Below are positions 24,630-33,395 of a DNA stretch of 64,000 nt, piece by piece. The notes under the pieces are model-generated. The model worked only from the letters and a program-made list of their open reading frames with translations, made no database searches and had not been told where the DNA came from. The position numbers and the translations under genes are program-made. Each line of letters starts with the position of its first letter. The first letter of the stretch is position 1. The stretch comes from Anaerolineae bacterium (GTDB lineage Bacteria; Chloroflexota; Anaerolineae; Aggregatilineales; J027), in contig WBUL01000001.1 of assembly GCA_008933735.1 (NCBI GenBank), forward strand, positions 216,057 through 280,056, written 5' to 3'.

Positions 24630-26338
24630 AATTGAGGCCACTTCTCCGCTGTGCAGGTCTCATGCTTTGGCTCTACTTGCTGCTGATGCCATTTCCTGCA
24701 ACAGCCCAACCACATGGCGATGACTTGTTGATTCTGGCCTTTTACTATAGCTGGTATGGTGAGCGCGACTGGGCCGATACCCGCCGTATGGCAGATTTCC
24801 CTGTCGAAACATATCCCTACGGCGACCCGACAGCCATCGAACGGCATGTCCTTGAAGGGAAAGAGGCTGGTTTAGATGGTTTTGTCATGAGTTGGTACGG
24901 GGTAGAACAAGGCAATCCTACTGATGCTCATTTCCGCCACCTGCTCATCGCGGCAGAAAAACATGATTTCCGGGTGGGCATTGATTTTGATATGGGCAGT
25001 GCGTTCAGCAGTTCAACAGACGCGCTCACGAGAAATCTGCGCTTCATGTATGCCAACTATCTGAATCATCCCAATTACCTGACCTATGATGGTCGTCCGG
25101 TCGTCTTTTTCTGGAACAATCGACGGTTTGGGCGCGGTGAGTGGGAAGAACTGCGCCTCCAGGTTGATCCCAATCATGACGCGATCTGGATTGCTGAAGG
25201 GGTTGACCCTGGTTGGGTTGGCTCAACGTGGGATGGGCTGAACGCCTATAACATCGCGTGGGCTGTTGATCCAGCCGCCAAGCTGCGCGAAATTGCCGAA
25301 GCGACCCGCCAACAGGGTGGCATCTGGGTCGCAACCGCCATGCCAGGGTGGGACGATACCGGACTGGTCGATCAGCGCGGAACGGGTGCATTTGCGGTGC
25401 CACGTCATGACGGCGCGTACTTTCGTGAAACATTTGCCGCCGCCGTCGCCACAAACCCCGATATTTTGATGATTACCAGCTACAACGAATGGCTGGAAGG
25501 CTCATATTTAGCCAGCAGCCGCACCTACGACGATTTTTACGTGCGACTGACCCGCGAATTAATAGATCATTACCGCCATTCGCCTACCGCCCCTGTATCC
25601 GAACCCGAAATCACCCATGTTCAGGGACAGGCCACCACCGGATTAAAACTGCGAAGTGGGCCGGGGCAGGGCTACCGTGAAATCGGCGAGGTAAACAGCG
25701 GCGATACCTTTCCCCTCCTCAGCAAAATGAACGATTGGATTTTGATCGAATTAAACGGGCAGCGCGGCTGGATCAATTACAATTTTGTGCAAACCCTGGG
25801 GGACTTAGAAACTGTACCCCCAATCTGGTGGTACCTGCCCGCCGAGGAACGCCGTGTGACTGCTGACATTCTTGCACCGCAGGTCGGTTACCTGATTCGC
25901 CCTCTTACTGAGAATGCACTGGTGCGTTCGTGGCCTGGCGCTGAAGGGGAACTGCTTAGGGAAATATCTCCAGACGAAATGTTACCCATTACCGGAATCT
26001 ACCGGGGCTATTACCGCATCCAGGAAGGCTGGATTCTGGCTTCCGAAGTAGAAATGGTAAATGCATCCGGTCATCCTGTGGATGCAGCCCTGGCAGAAAC
26101 GAATAAGCTCATCCCTGAAGATGGCGGTATTTACGCGCAGGCCGCCGCTGATGTGGTCATACGACAGAATCCCAACGGCACGCGGATCGCTTCATTTCCT
26201 TTTCAGGCCGTAGCAGAAGCGGTTAGTATTTCAAGCGATGGACAGTGGGTACAGATTCGCTTTGCAGGGGTCACCGGTTGGGTCAGCCGGTTGTATGTCA
26301 CACCACACGGAGATTTCAGCCGTTTACCTGTACGTTAA
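24626..26338 (+). CDS. Secreted GH99-like glycosidase with SH3-type domains
   Basis: The 570-residue protein starts with a signal peptide (about residues 1-28, ending PATAQP). The next 300 residues resemble endo-mannosidase/GH99-like and DUF5010-type TIM-barrel proteins: LAFYYSWYG near the start, DGFVMSWYGVEQGN, VGIDFDMGS, RPVVFFWNN and TSYNEWLEGSY near the end, the last holding the usual C-terminal Glu of the barrel. Bacterial SH3 modules follow, one clear at about 331-390 (TTGLKLRSGPGQGYREIGEV) and further degenerate ones to the end. It likely acts outside the cell on glycans; overlap with rqcH suggests shared expression. Catalytic activity is inferred. Confidence 0.7.
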   Translation: MKLRPLLRCAGLMLWLYLLLMPFPATAQPHGDDLLILAFYYSWYGERDWADTRRMADFPVETYPYGDPTAIERHVLEGKEAGLDGFVMSWYGVEQGNPTDAHFRHLLIAAEKHDFRVGIDFDMGSAFSSSTDALTRNLRFMYANYLNHPNYLTYDGRPVVFFWNNRRFGRGEWEELRLQVDPNHDAIWIAEGVDPGWVGSTWDGLNAYNIAWAVDPAAKLREIAEATRQQGGIWVATAMPGWDDTGLVDQRGTGAFAVPRHDGAYFRETFAAAVATNPDILMITSYNEWLEGSYLASSRTYDDFYVRLTRELIDHYRHSPTAPVSEPEITHVQGQATTGLKLRSGPGQGYREIGEVNSGDTFPLLSKMNDWILIELNGQRGWINYNFVQTLGDLETVPPIWWYLPAEERRVTADILAPQVGYLIRPLTENALVRSWPGAEGELLREISPDEMLPITGIYRGYYRIQEGWILASEVEMVNASGHPVDAALAETNKLIPEDGGIYAQAAADVVIRQNPNGTRIASFPFQAVAEAVSISSDGQWVQIRFAGVTGWVSRLYVTPHGDFSRLPVR

Positions 26339-28113
26339 TCCTCGTCGTCCGGTGATGGCTCGACCTCGTCGTCAAAATCCACATATTCGAGTTCTGTATC
26401 CAGCTCATCAGCCGTTTTTTCGTCCAGCACGAAGGGCTGGGTGCGGCGTGGCGCTGGGGTAAAACGCCGCTGCACGGTGGACTGCTGCCCCTCGTCAGGG
26501 GAACGGCTTTCTGATGGACGCGCCATCCGCTCGGTTGGTATGGGTTTTTGAGCATTTTCTTCTGATGTGCGCCTGATTGGACGTTGGAAATCGGCACTTT
26601 GTCTGTCAAGCCCAGGACGGGCAAAACGTTCTCGCGGTGTTTCCTCGGCAGGCTTATCCCCTGATCTGCCAGTCTCCTCAGTACGACGCCCAAAAGCGCG
26701 ATCCCGCTCCCCATACCCAGGACGGGCGGCCCGCTCATGAGGTGTCCCCTCGGCAGACTTATCTCCTGGTCGCTCAGGCTCATCAGAGCGACGCCCACTA
26801 CCATAGACACGATCCCGCTCCTCATACCCAGGACGGGCGGCCCGCTCATGAGGTGTCCCCTCGGCAGACTTATCTCCTGGTCGCTCAGGCTCATCAGAGC
26901 GACGCCCACTACCATAGACACGATCCCGCTCCCCGTACCCAGGACGGGCGGCCCGCTCATGAGGTGTCCCCTCGGCAGACTTATCTCCTGGTCGCTCAGG
27001 CTCATCAGAGCGACGCCCACTACCATAGACACGATCCCGCTCCTCATATCCAGGACGGGCAAACCGCTCACGGGGTGGCGTCTCCTCGGCAGGCTGTTCC
27101 TCCTCTAACGTTTTTTCTGTTAGTGGGGCACGGCTGGCGAGTGCCGAAGGCCGCACGGCAACTGACGGATGTTCGGGTTCAGCCAGTCTTGGCCTGGGCA
27201 GCCTGTCTGATGGATCCGGGATAGGCAGGACAAAACTGTAAATCGAAGGCAGAGGTTCACCTTTTGGATAGGGCAGGTCAGAGCCGGGCTCGCGCTTGAT
27301 CTCTTTTTCGCCGCGTGCACGGGTGAGATTCTCGCCGCCGCTGTAGTCCATTTTGATGCCGCGCAGCCGCTCCAGCGAGTCCTCAACCATACCCAGCGTG
27401 AAAATCGCCAGCACATCCATCATCAACACGAGAAAAAGTGCTGTATTCACATGCTCCAGGGTATTGATCACTGGGCCTTCCCAGGTTTCCAGCAGCACTT
27501 CATCCAACCCAATGGCTACCATCACCACAATAACTACGATCATCACGCCGAGAATAAGCGGCCAGCCCTGAGCATCTTCCCGTTTGGGAATCATGGCATT
27601 GGCAATCGCAAACAGCAGATAAAACCAGATGATAAAGTCTCCGGTCTTGAACAGGTCAATAAATTCTTTCCACAGGATAGCAATGTCACCTTTGCCGAGC
27701 GCCACCAGCAACTCATCCAATGCCAGCACCTGCGTACTGATTTGCCAGATAATGACCATCATGAGCATAAGGGGGGCAGCAGCGACCACAGCAGCCCGAA
27801 ACGGGTCGGTTTTATCCCGCTCAACCACCACAAAATTCAGCCGAAGTGTGCCGTTTTCCTGCTTTTCGGGCCAGTGGAATCCTTTTTTGATGGGGACATT
27901 CAGGGCACCAGCCACCAGATACTGTACAAATTCATGGATAAAAATGCCGGGGAGAAAGGCAATATAAAAGGCACGGGTGGCTCGCAGCTTATCTTTGGTC
28001 AATAAATATACGACCCCAAAGAAATGCTGATGCACCCAACTTTCTGCCATCATCAAGGGGATGAAAATAGCGACCAGCACCAGCCAGGGAGTCAGCAGGC
28101 TAAAGTAATCCAT
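26335..28113 (-). CDS. Membrane protein with degenerate M50-type motif and repetitive tail
   Basis: The 592-residue product has about 300 residues of membrane domain (seven or so helices) then a long hydrophilic tail. The helix GIFIHEFVQYLVAGALNVPI (residues 56-75) aligns with the active-site helix of M50 site-2 proteases (HExxHxLVAxxxxV), but the second metal His is Gln64. The tail holds near-identical 37-residue repeats (ARPGYEERDRVYGSGRRSDE plus ERPGDKSAEGTPHERA), rich in Arg, Glu, Pro and Gly, and ends in an acidic cluster. It is convergent with the GH99-like gene (4-base overlap). A TACAAT hexamer lies 6 bases ahead of ATG and there is no ribosome site. Function unknown; a non-proteolytic scaffold is one guess. 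Confidence 0.6.
   Translation of the reverse strand: MDYFSLLTPWLVLVAIFIPLMMAESWVHQHFFGVVYLLTKDKLRATRAFYIAFLPGIFIHEFVQYLVAGALNVPIKKGFHWPEKQENGTLRLNFVVVERDKTDPFRAAVVAAAPLMLMMVIIWQISTQVLALDELLVALGKGDIAILWKEFIDLFKTGDFIIWFYLLFAIANAMIPKREDAQGWPLILGVMIVVIVVMVAIGLDEVLLETWEGPVINTLEHVNTALFLVLMMDVLAIFTLGMVEDSLERLRGIKMDYSGGENLTRARGEKEIKREPGSDLPYPKGEPLPSIYSFVLPIPDPSDRLPRPRLAEPEHPSVAVRPSALASRAPLTEKTLEEEQPAEETPPRERFARPGYEERDRVYGSGRRSDEPERPGDKSAEGTPHERAARPGYGERDRVYGSGRRSDEPERPGDKSAEGTPHERAARPGYEERDRVYGSGRRSDEPERPGDKSAEGTPHERAARPGYGERDRAFGRRTEETGRSGDKPAEETPRERFARPGLDRQSADFQRPIRRTSEENAQKPIPTERMARPSESRSPDEGQQSTVQRRFTPAPRRTQPFVLDEKTADELDTELEYVDFDDEVEPSPDDED
26612..27075 (-). repeat. 111-bp in-frame tandem repeats
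   Basis: A phrase beginning CCAGGACGGGC recurs at 26612, 26717, 26828, 26939 and 27050. The middle spacings are exactly 111 bases (37 codons); the outermost unit is 105 bases and more diverged. The units from 26717 to 27049 differ from one another at only a few bases, so expansion is recent. They encode the tail of the membrane protein at 26335-28113. Confidence 0.95.
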
Positions 28114-28132
28114 AGCCAGATTGTATCAGATT

Positions 28133-28166
28133 CTGGCGTTCAGCATGACCGGATACTGAACGCCAG
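28133..28166. other. Perfect 11-bp hairpin downstream of tpiA
   Basis: CTGGCGTTCAG (28133-28143) pairs with CTGAACGCCAG (28156-28166) around a 12-base loop. There is no T-run on either side, so it may be an mRNA 3' end stabiliser or a weak terminator for tpiA (minus strand), or part of the control of the next gene. Confidence 0.5.
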
Positions 28167-28176
28167 TGATAGGAAA

Positions 28177-28947
28177 TTACGCTTTCGCTTGCAATGTAAG
28201 GCGCACAAGGTCTTTGAAAGAATCAAGTTCCAGAGATGCCCCTCCGACCAGTGCCCCGTCAATGTCCGGTTGGCTCATGTACTCCACCATGTTCGCAGGC
28301 TTGACACTGCCACCATACTGGATACGCATAGCCTGTGCTGCCTGACTGCCATACAGTTCGGCCAGCGTACCGCGTATCGTGCCGCCGAGCAGGTCATTTA
28401 CCATGCCAGCCTCCGCATTGCGCCCCGTACCAATTGCCCAGATAGGCTCATATGCAATCACGATATTGGGCAAGGCATCAGCAGGGATTTCGTTGAAAGC
28501 CGCCACAAGCTGACTCCTACAGACTTTTTCGGCCTGACCCGACTCTCGCTGCTCCAGATTTTCGCCAAGTGCAATTATCGGCTTCAGGCCAAACTTTAAC
28601 GCCTGCTTGACCTTCTTATTGACTAATTCATCGGTCACATTTAGATACTGGCGGGTTTCAGAATGCCCGATGACCACATATTCAACCAGTCCAACCAGCA
28701 TATTGGCGGCAACACAGCCCGTAAATGCCCCTTTGTCTTCGTGATGAACATCCTGCGCCCCGACTTTAATCGCAGTGCCTTCTAGTTCGGCCTGCACCCC
28801 AGGCAAGGCCACATACGGGGGGATTACCACACACTCAACCGCCGAGTACTCGGCCAGCAACGACTTTAACCGGCTGACAAAATCAACTGCTTCAGCCGGG
28901 GTTTTGTGCATCTTCCAGTTCCCAGCCACGATTGGAACCCGTTTCAT
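28177..28947 (-). CDS. tpiA: Triosephosphate isomerase
   Basis: The 256-residue enzyme interconverts glyceraldehyde 3-phosphate and dihydroxyacetone phosphate. Catalytic residues are present: K12 in GNWKMH, H95 in VVIGHSETR, E167 in AYEPIWAIGTG, and the phosphate-binding QYGGSV and GALVGGASL near the end. Two normally constant positions differ: TGE(I/V)S is TGCVA (C78) and GHSERR is GHSETR. GAGGAG ahead of ATG overlaps the end of the kinase gene nine bases away, so it is likely translated from the same mRNA as the kinase and perhaps pgk. Confidence 0.96.
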   Translation of the reverse strand: MKRVPIVAGNWKMHKTPAEAVDFVSRLKSLLAEYSAVECVVIPPYVALPGVQAELEGTAIKVGAQDVHHEDKGAFTGCVAANMLVGLVEYVVIGHSETRQYLNVTDELVNKKVKQALKFGLKPIIALGENLEQRESGQAEKVCRSQLVAAFNEIPADALPNIVIAYEPIWAIGTGRNAEAGMVNDLLGGTIRGTLAELYGSQAAQAMRIQYGGSVKPANMVEYMSQPDIDGALVGGASLELDSFKDLVRLTLQAKA

Positions 28948-28955
28948 GGATATAA

Positions 28956-30905
28956 TTACTCCTCAAGATTCTGTAATTTCAGATTGGCTTCACGTTGAAC
29001 CCATTCGGGGGCATCTTCAAAACTCATCGCATAACTCCACGACTTCTGCGCTTCTTCCAGATCCCCAATGAGTTCATAATAATTACCATAGACGAGATGC
29101 GTTTCAGCAAGAGAATCGTCCAACACCAACGCATCATTTAAGAGTTTTTCGATCTGGCGGCGTGCCACCGCAGGAATGCTGTCCTCAAGCATAGCAGGGA
29201 CGGTCGCAATGATTCCCTGCGCCGCCAGCGTCTTGGCAAAAGCGGAATCGATATACGGCTGTGCCGTATCGGAAAAACCTTCAAGATCCTGCAAAGATAC
29301 TGTTCTTAACTGGCGGTAAATATACTGTCCCGATTCGTTGCGAATCTCATCGTTCTCTGGGTCAAGATGATAAGCGGCTAACCACAGCATGGTGGCTTCA
29401 TTATTGAATCCCTGAGAAGCAGTCGAGCGTGCAGCAAACGCAATCATTTGGGACGAGGGATTCATGTTGTTGAGAACGTTCTCAAGGATCTCCTGCGCTT
29501 TGTCTGGCTGCCCTTGATTGAGATAAGCAAACGACAGCAGCATATAGGATTCAGGCATATCGGGATAGGTATCCACAACTTCCTCAGCCTGTTCAACAGT
29601 CAAGTTGGTAAGGTCACTTTCATTGAATTGTTCGATTTTAAAGTCACTTCCTTGCCCCGGAGAGGGAAGCTGTTCCGAATCGGGAACAAACTCGTTTGCT
29701 TCTTCCTCTGAAGCAGGAGCCCCCCGCGAGACAACAGGGTCATTCAGGGCGTTAAGGGTCACAGCCAGGGACGCGATGCAGATAAATACCAGGGCTGCCG
29801 TCCCAACCAGCATCCAGAAACCTCGCCGTGCTCCTCTTCGCCGCCGGACAGTAGTGCTGGGATACGGAACAGGCGTCGTTGTCATATAAGGATTCGGAAT
29901 GGCGGCTTCGGTTGCCAGCGCTTCCGTAATAGCCGCACGCACATGCGCCATCAACTGATCATCGATCCCGCTGGGAGGCGGTGTCGGGGTTTTTTGCGAC
30001 TCGAGAGAGGCCGCAGCAAGCGAAGCCTCTTCAAACTTATCTAGCTGCACACTGGCTGCGCTTAACTCACCCAATTCAGATTCTTCAACCGCTTCCTTAA
30101 AGGCCGCCATCAAGGCTGTTGCCGTTGGGTAACGGTCTTCGGGCAGCTTGCTCAGCGATTTCAGCAGCACGGCTTCTACCGCAGGCGGCACCGTCGGATT
30201 CACCAACGTTGGCATCGGCAGCGGCTTATAAATATGGTCGTGGACAATCGCATAGGGGGTATCGGCACTGTATGGCACCCGTCCAACCACAATTTCGTAC
30301 AGCATGATCCCCATCGAGTAAATATCGGTTGCTGGACCGAGGGATTTAACGCCTTTGGCCTGTTCTGGGGAAATGTAGTGCGGCGTACCGATCAGTACGT
30401 CCTGGCTCATAGTAGATTCGCCGGTTGAAGCGATTCTCGCCAGACCGAAATCCGCCAGATAGGGGTAATCAGCTTTGTCAATCATCACATTCGACGGTTT
30501 GACATCGCGGTGCAGAATATCACGCTCATGGGCATAGGTTAGCGCCTCTGCAACCGCCGTCATATACTTGAGGGTTTCTTCCAGCGTCAGTTTCTGGCGG
30601 CGAATGCGATGTTTGAGGGTATCCCCCTCGATGAACTTCATCACAAGATAAGGATTGCCATTGTGCTCAGAAAAATCGTAAACCGGAACAATATGGGCGT
30701 GTTCTAGCTGAGCAACGATCTGTGCTTCACGTTTAAAGCGGGAATAAAAAGTATCATCCTCTTTGAAAGATGGATGCAAAACCTTGATGGCGACATAGCG
30801 ATCAAGGGCAGCATGGTAGGCTTTATAGACTGTTGCCATGCCACCCTGCCCCAGTTGCGACACAATCCGGTAAGGGCCGACCGTTTCACCTATATTAAAA
30901 GTCAT
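28956..30905 (-). CDS. Ser/Thr protein kinase with membrane anchor and TPR-like sensor part
   Basis: The 649-residue protein is a PknB-type kinase. The kinase domain (about 10-280) has the glycine loop LGQGGMATVYKA, K41, E60, HRDVKPSN with D134, DFG at 152-154 and ISPEQAKG in the activation segment. A linker leads to an arginine-rich stop and one membrane helix at about 362-385. The outer part (about 430-640) is helical and TPR-like: YPDMPESYMLLSFAYLNQGQ and the closing TYAMSFEDAPEWVQ-like repeats suggest peptide or protein binding. It sits between pgk and tpiA, an unusual position. A TATAGT hexamer with an upstream TG lies about 35 bases ahead of ATG. Confidence 0.93.
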   Translation of the reverse strand: MTFNIGETVGPYRIVSQLGQGGMATVYKAYHAALDRYVAIKVLHPSFKEDDTFYSRFKREAQIVAQLEHAHIVPVYDFSEHNGNPYLVMKFIEGDTLKHRIRRQKLTLEETLKYMTAVAEALTYAHERDILHRDVKPSNVMIDKADYPYLADFGLARIASTGESTMSQDVLIGTPHYISPEQAKGVKSLGPATDIYSMGIMLYEIVVGRVPYSADTPYAIVHDHIYKPLPMPTLVNPTVPPAVEAVLLKSLSKLPEDRYPTATALMAAFKEAVEESELGELSAASVQLDKFEEASLAAASLESQKTPTPPPSGIDDQLMAHVRAAITEALATEAAIPNPYMTTTPVPYPSTTVRRRRGARRGFWMLVGTAALVFICIASLAVTLNALNDPVVSRGAPASEEEANEFVPDSEQLPSPGQGSDFKIEQFNESDLTNLTVEQAEEVVDTYPDMPESYMLLSFAYLNQGQPDKAQEILENVLNNMNPSSQMIAFAARSTASQGFNNEATMLWLAAYHLDPENDEIRNESGQYIYRQLRTVSLQDLEGFSDTAQPYIDSAFAKTLAAQGIIATVPAMLEDSIPAVARRQIEKLLNDALVLDDSLAETHLVYGNYYELIGDLEEAQKSWSYAMSFEDAPEWVQREANLKLQNLEE

Positions 30906-30939
30906 CGCTTCTAAAGTCCTTGCCGCTCAATGCGCCCTG

Positions 30940-30948
30940 ACTATAGCA
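30940..30948 (-). promoter_or_regulatory. Possible extended -10 promoter of the kinase gene
   Basis: On the minus strand TGC precedes TATAGT (30945-30940), an extended -10 form, about 35 bases ahead of the kinase ATG. No good -35 box is visible. Confidence 0.35.
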
Positions 30949-30992
30949 CAAATTTACCCCGGCGATTGTAAAATCTCTGTAACACAAAATGG

Positions 30993-31019
30993 GACAGGGT
31001 GGCCTCGCGCCCCCCTGTC
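30993..31019 (-). terminator. Possible terminator after pgk
   Basis: GACAGGG (30993-30999) pairs with CCCTGTC (31013-31019). On the minus strand the hairpin is followed by CATTTTG, a weak T-run. It lies 62 bases downstream of pgk and would separate it from the kinase and tpiA. Confidence 0.45.
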
Positions 31020-31080
31020 ACCGTTGGGTAGGTTAGTACGCTACATGTATTAATACGTTTGACGCCATCATTAGTTGCTT

Positions 31081-32280
31081 CTAGCGGTCTGCCAGCGCCG
31101 TCACACCAGGGAGTTCTTTGCCCTCCAGCAGTTCAAGGCTCGCACCACCGCCGGTGCTCACGTGCGTGACTTTATCTTCCAATCCTGCCTGAGCCACCGC
31201 CGCCGCCGAGTCCCCGCCGCCGATGATCGTTACAGCACCTTTTCCAGTGATTTCAGCAAGTTCATGGGCAATCGCGTTTGTACCCACCGCAAAGTTGGGC
31301 ATTTCAAACACCCCTACCGGGCCGTTCCAGACGACTGTTTTTGAGTCAGCCAGAATCGCCTTGAAGTTTTCAATGGTTTTCGGGCCGACATCCAGGATTT
31401 GCCAGCCCGCGGGAACACCATCTTTCACCTGAATCGTTTTGCGATTGGCGTTGTTATCAAAAGAATCAGCGATCACGGCATCTACTGGCAGCACGATTTT
31501 CCCGCCCGCTTTACCCATCATTGCTTTGGCGGTATCAAATGCTTCCGCATCCACCAGCGAATCACCCACTTCAATCCCCTGCGCTTTCAGGAAGGTGTTG
31601 CTCATCCCGCCGCCAATCAACAATTTATCGACTTTTTGCAGCAGGGCTTCAATCACCAGCACCTTATCGGAAATCTTCGCGCCGCCCATGATTGCCACAA
31701 AGGGACGCTTGGGGTTTTCAATCGCGTTGACGAGGAAATCGATTTCTTTTTCCAACAGAAAGCCCGCCACTGATTCCATGTGTGCCGCCAGACCAACATT
31801 GCTGGCGTGGGCACGATGGGCGGTTCCAAACGCATCGTTCACCAGAATATCACCCAACCTGGCAAGCTGTTCTGCCATTGCGGGATCATTTTTAGACTCG
31901 CCCTTGTGGAAGCGAGTATTTTCCAGTACCAGCACCCCACCCTGCGGCAAGGCGGCAGCCGCTTTTTCAGCTTCTTCGCCAATGCAGTCTTCAGCAAACG
32001 CAACCTGTACACCAAGCTGTTCAGAAACCAGCGGAACCACTGGACTCAGAGAGTATTTTTCCTTGTCTTTCGCTTTATCCTCCCCTTTGGGACGGCCCAG
32101 GTGCGACATAAGGATTAAGGCTCTGGGTTTTTGCTCCAGAATGTACTTCAGGGTCGGAATGGCGGCACGAATTCGGGTATCGTCCGTCACACGATTTCCC
32201 TCAGTTGGCACGTTAAAATCAACGCGGACCAAAACACGTTTTCCGCCCAGATTCACGTCACGGATGGTTTTTTTGTTCAT
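31081..32280 (-). CDS. pgk: Phosphoglycerate kinase
   Basis: The 399-residue enzyme makes ATP from 1,3-bisphosphoglycerate and ADP. Family motifs are present: [11 protein letters not shown] near the N-terminus, [43 protein letters not shown] and the nucleotide loop IGGGDSAAA, with [13 protein letters not shown] near the end. The start at 32280 (MNKKTIRD) has AAGGA seven bases ahead; an in-frame ATG seven codons upstream lies in the intergenic region and lacks a ribosome site. It follows gap by 87 bases that contain a terminator. Confidence 0.97.
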   Translation of the reverse strand: MNKKTIRDVNLGGKRVLVRVDFNVPTEGNRVTDDTRIRAAIPTLKYILEQKPRALILMSHLGRPKGEDKAKDKEKYSLSPVVPLVSEQLGVQVAFAEDCIGEEAEKAAAALPQGGVLVLENTRFHKGESKNDPAMAEQLARLGDILVNDAFGTAHRAHASNVGLAAHMESVAGFLLEKEIDFLVNAIENPKRPFVAIMGGAKISDKVLVIEALLQKVDKLLIGGGMSNTFLKAQGIEVGDSLVDAEAFDTAKAMMGKAGGKIVLPVDAVIADSFDNNANRKTIQVKDGVPAGWQILDVGPKTIENFKAILADSKTVVWNGPVGVFEMPNFAVGTNAIAHELAEITGKGAVTIIGGGDSAAAVAQAGLEDKVTHVSTGGGASLELLEGKELPGVTALADR

Positions 32281-32300
32281 CGTATATCCTTGTATATTCA

Positions 32301-32337
32301 AAAAAAGCGGCAGAATGGAAAGCCACTCCGCCGCTTT
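32301..32337 (-). terminator. Intrinsic terminator between gap and pgk
   Basis: On the minus strand AAAGCGGCGGAGTGG pairs with CCATTCTGCCGCTTT (15 bp with two G-T wobbles, loop CTTT) and is followed by seven T residues. It ends only about 20 bases before the pgk start, so pgk must rely on read-through or on a promoter inside this very short gap. Confidence 0.85.
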
Positions 32338-32367
32338 GTCGTTATTGGGTTGGCCGTTCAGCGCAGC

Positions 32368-33372
32368 CTAGCTGCACATCTTCACTGCCAGGTCAGCCGT
32401 GCGGCAGGAATATCCCCACTCGTTATCATACCAGGTCAGCAGTTTAACCATGTTTTTCTTCGCTGTGGTATATTCCGCATCAACGATGCTGGAGTGCGGG
32501 TTGCCCACGATGTCGCTGGAAACCAGCGCATCCCGTGAGAACTGCAAAATCCCCTTCAGGGAGCCCTTCGCGGCTTCTTCAAACGCGGCGTGAACTTCTT
32601 CGGTGGTAACCTCACGTTCAAGGATACCTACAAAATCGGTCAGTGAACCCACCGGGGTCGGCACACGCACTGAAATACCATCAAATTTGCCCTTCAGTTC
32701 GGGAATAACCAGTGCAACCGCCTTAGCTGCACCTGTGGTGGTTGGGACGATGTTAGTAGCGGCATTTCGGGCACGGCGGTAATCGTCATGTGGCGCATCC
32801 AGCAAACGCTGATCCTGTGTGTAACTGTGAATGGTCGTCATTAACCCGCTCACAATGCCAAATTTGTCATGCAGCACTTTAGCGGCAGGGGCAAGGCAGT
32901 TCGTGGTGCAGGACGCATTCGATACAACAAAATGCTTCTTCGGGTCGTAAGTATGGTCATTGACACCCATTACAAACGTGCCATCCACTTCTCCTTTTGC
33001 CGGAGCAGAAATAATCACACGCTGTGCGCCGCCCTGCAAATGCAAGCCTGCTTTTTCGCGGCTGCGGAAAATCCCTGTGCTCTCGATGACAATATCCACA
33101 CCGAGATCGCCCCAGGGAATTTTGGCAGGGTCGCGTTCGGTCAGGGCCTTGATTTCGTCACCGTCAATCACCAATGCGCCCTCTTTGACTTCCACCTTGC
33201 CCTCAAACGGGCCGTAGTTGGAGTCAAAGCGGAAAAGGTACGCCATCATGTTCAGATCACCAAGATCATTGAACGCCACAATATCCACTTTATCTCTGTG
33301 GTACTGCTGGAGCGCCTTTACAACCTGGCGCCCAATGCGTCCAAACCCATTAATCCCAATACGAATTGCCAT
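32368..33372 (-). CDS. gap: Glyceraldehyde-3-phosphate dehydrogenase, type I
   Basis: The 334-residue enzyme oxidises glyceraldehyde 3-phosphate with NAD(P) and phosphate. It has the Rossmann start [15 protein letters not shown], the active-site [12 protein letters not shown] with the catalytic Cys, the His in the downstream HSYTQDQRL segment, and [11 protein letters not shown] near the C-terminus. An AAAGGA ribosome site precedes ATG. It lies 23 bases after yvcK; a short perfect GC hairpin (33398-33411) sits across the yvcK stop. Followed by a strong terminator before pgk. Confidence 0.97.
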   Translation of the reverse strand: MAIRIGINGFGRIGRQVVKALQQYHRDKVDIVAFNDLGDLNMMAYLFRFDSNYGPFEGKVEVKEGALVIDGDEIKALTERDPAKIPWGDLGVDIVIESTGIFRSREKAGLHLQGGAQRVIISAPAKGEVDGTFVMGVNDHTYDPKKHFVVSNASCTTNCLAPAAKVLHDKFGIVSGLMTTIHSYTQDQRLLDAPHDDYRRARNAATNIVPTTTGAAKAVALVIPELKGKFDGISVRVPTPVGSLTDFVGILEREVTTEEVHAAFEEAAKGSLKGILQFSRDALVSSDIVGNPHSSIVDAEYTTAKKNMVKLLTWYDNEWGYSCRTADLAVKMCS

Positions 33373-33395
33373 TACAGAATATCCTTTCTGTCTAT

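Noticed and set aside
26612..27075. Regular spacing resembling a CRISPR array
   Set aside because: Units are 111 bases and near identical throughout, with no variable spacers, and they are part of a protein-coding frame.
26577..27224. A 215-codon open frame antisense to the repeat region
   Set aside because: The 111-bp unit is a multiple of three, so any stop-free antisense frame stays open through all copies. The protein is a repeat of low-quality sequence, and the minus-strand gene with membrane helices explains the region.
31439..32371. A 310-codon plus-strand frame opposite pgk
   Set aside because: It lies fully antisense to a clear phosphoglycerate kinase and its translation is Ser/Arg/Pro rich without any motif.
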